A stretch of 13,841 nt of DNA from an uncultured Dietzia sp. Its GTDB lineage: Bacteria; Actinomycetota; Actinomycetes; Mycobacteriales; Mycobacteriaceae. The notes under the pieces were generated by a model. That model had not been told where the DNA came from and made no database searches. It was given only the letters and a program-made list of their open reading frames with translations. Both the position numbers and the translations under genes were made by a program. The stretch lies in contig CAMNYG010000010.1 in NCBI GenBank assembly GCA_946570335.1, positions 1 to 13,841 of the forward strand. Direction: 5' to 3'. This document shows positions 13,070 to 13,841 of this stretch, one piece after another (position 1 is the stretch's first letter; each line of letters opens with the position of its first letter).

Positions 13070-13841
13070 CCATCGGAGCCTTCTTCGACCGGAACGGGCG
13101 CAGACCCCGGACCAGCAGAATGGCCTCGTCAATGTCGAGCCGCCCCACCTCGTCAGGCGTCAGCAGCTTCCTCCCCAGGTTCCGGTCGTTCTTCGACCAA
13201 CCCCCGGAGGCACCATAACTGCGGGAGGACTCCTTCGAAATGATCGTTTGGTCACCCAGCAGCTCACTGATCGTCTTGTGCGTGCCGCTGTCGCGGCTGC
13301 CGAGGTAGAGCAGCGAATCGCAGTTCGCGTCGATGGTGGGCCAGTCGTCGCCGTACAGCGACTTGCCCTGACTCTCGGCCTGCAAGATCACCGAGTTGCT
13401 GATGCCGCGGCTGCGGATCGTGGAGATGAGCTGCTCGTAGTCGGGGATCTTCCCGATGTTCGCGAACTCGTCGAGGAAGGCGTGGACCTGGCGCGGGAGC
13501 CGCTGGTCCGGCTGGCTGTCAGCGAGGTAGACGTTGACCTGGAAGAACGACTGCCAGAACAGCGAGGCGATCACGGTGAACGCCTTGGTGGTGTCGGGCA
13601 GCGCGAGGTAGACGGCCTGCTTCTCGAAACCGACGCGATCCAGCCCGATGGTGTCGGTGCTGAGGATGCGGCGCACGTCGTTCATGTCGAGGATGGCCAG
13701 GCGCACGCCGAGGGAGATGAGCACGGACTTCTTGGTCTCTCCGGCGCCCTGCTCGTAGATCGCGTACTGGCGGGTGGCGAAGGCGAGCACGTCGCGGACC
13801 TCCTGGTCGGGCGGGTCGGCGAGCTCGGCCTCGTCCACGCC
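13026..13841 (-). CDS. virD4: VirD4/TraG-type coupling protein, C-terminal part
   Basis: The frame enters from the right edge and gives the last 271 or so residues. AVYLALPDTTKAF, the Walker B motif VHAFLDEFANIGKIPDYEQL, then STIRSRGISNSVILQAESQG and DANCDSLLYLGSRDSGTHKTISELLG follow in the order typical of VirD4/TraG proteins. The Walker A half lies outside the window. The protein couples the relaxase-DNA substrate, or protein effectors, to the secretion channel. The C-terminus is very basic (KKAPMVKRRVRRLARADAS). The end overlaps the convergent regulator by 44 bp. It is upstream of the pilin-like operon in the same direction but separated by the plus-strand gene. Confidence 0.93.
   Translation of the reverse strand, partial: GVDEAELADPPDQEVRDVLAFATRQYAIYEQGAGETKKSVLISLGVRLAILDMNDVRRILSTDTIGLDRVGFEKQAVYLALPDTTKAFTVIASLFWQSFFQVNVYLADSQPDQRLPRQVHAFLDEFANIGKIPDYEQLISTIRSRGISNSVILQAESQGKSLYGDDWPTIDANCDSLLYLGSRDSGTHKTISELLGDQTIISKESSRSYGASGGWSKNDRNLGRKLLTPDEVGRLDIDEAILLVRGLRPFRSKKAPMVKRRVRRLARADAS

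Noticed and set aside
1..13841. CRISPR array, tRNA or rRNA genes, insertion sequence transposase
   Set aside because: No regularly spaced short repeats, no cloverleaf or ribosomal signatures and no transposase motifs were seen.

Overview
This is a GC-rich (visibly well above 60% G+C) window with actinobacterial features: frequent GTG starts, strong AGGAGG-type ribosome binding sites, a type Ib-like ParA/ribbon-helix-helix ParB pair, NrdH, a Maff2-like pilin-type protein and a PrgI/VirB4/VirD4 conjugation system. It is best read as part of a conjugative plasmid, or less likely an integrative conjugative element, of an actinobacterium. A Micrococcales-type host is my guess. No relaxase, replication initiator or integrase lies in the window.

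Almost everything is on the minus strand, so in the direction of transcription the window reads from right to left. Right part (13841 to 6212): the C-terminal half of a VirD4/TraG coupling protein, then a small plus-strand winged-helix-like regulator. These are followed by a Maff2-like small membrane protein, a TrbL/VirB6-like channel protein, a PrgI-family protein, the VirB4 ATPase, a 618-residue membrane-anchored cell-wall hydrolase (transglycosylase-like plus NlpC/P60) and a lipoprotein. This is a nearly contiguous Gram-positive type IV secretion (mating-pore) operon. A 196-residue protein of unknown function follows at 5611-6201.

Middle part (5587 to 2991): an ArdC-like antirestriction protein, a VbhA-like antitoxin and a Fic-domain toxin. 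This three-gene cassette is bracketed by two copies of a 238-bp direct repeat that I found identical at every base. Each copy contains a strong minus-strand terminator and a 155-bp element made of nested inverted repeats. The Fic protein and the 196-residue protein, each ending just upstream of one repeat copy, have similar C-terminal tails.

Left part (2979 to 1): three small proteins of unknown function, an orphan NrdH glutaredoxin, ParA, ParB, a five-helix membrane protein, and the N-terminus of a further protein running off the left edge.

A palindromic GGTACC-centred site recurs in front of parA, in front of the 69-residue gene/nrdH pair (two copies) and in front of ardC. This suggests one element-encoded DNA-binding protein, possibly the ParB itself, co-regulates maintenance and establishment genes. 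Together the genes fit a transfer module, a module protecting the incoming DNA or acting on the recipient (ArdC, Fic/VbhA), and a maintenance module (ParAB).
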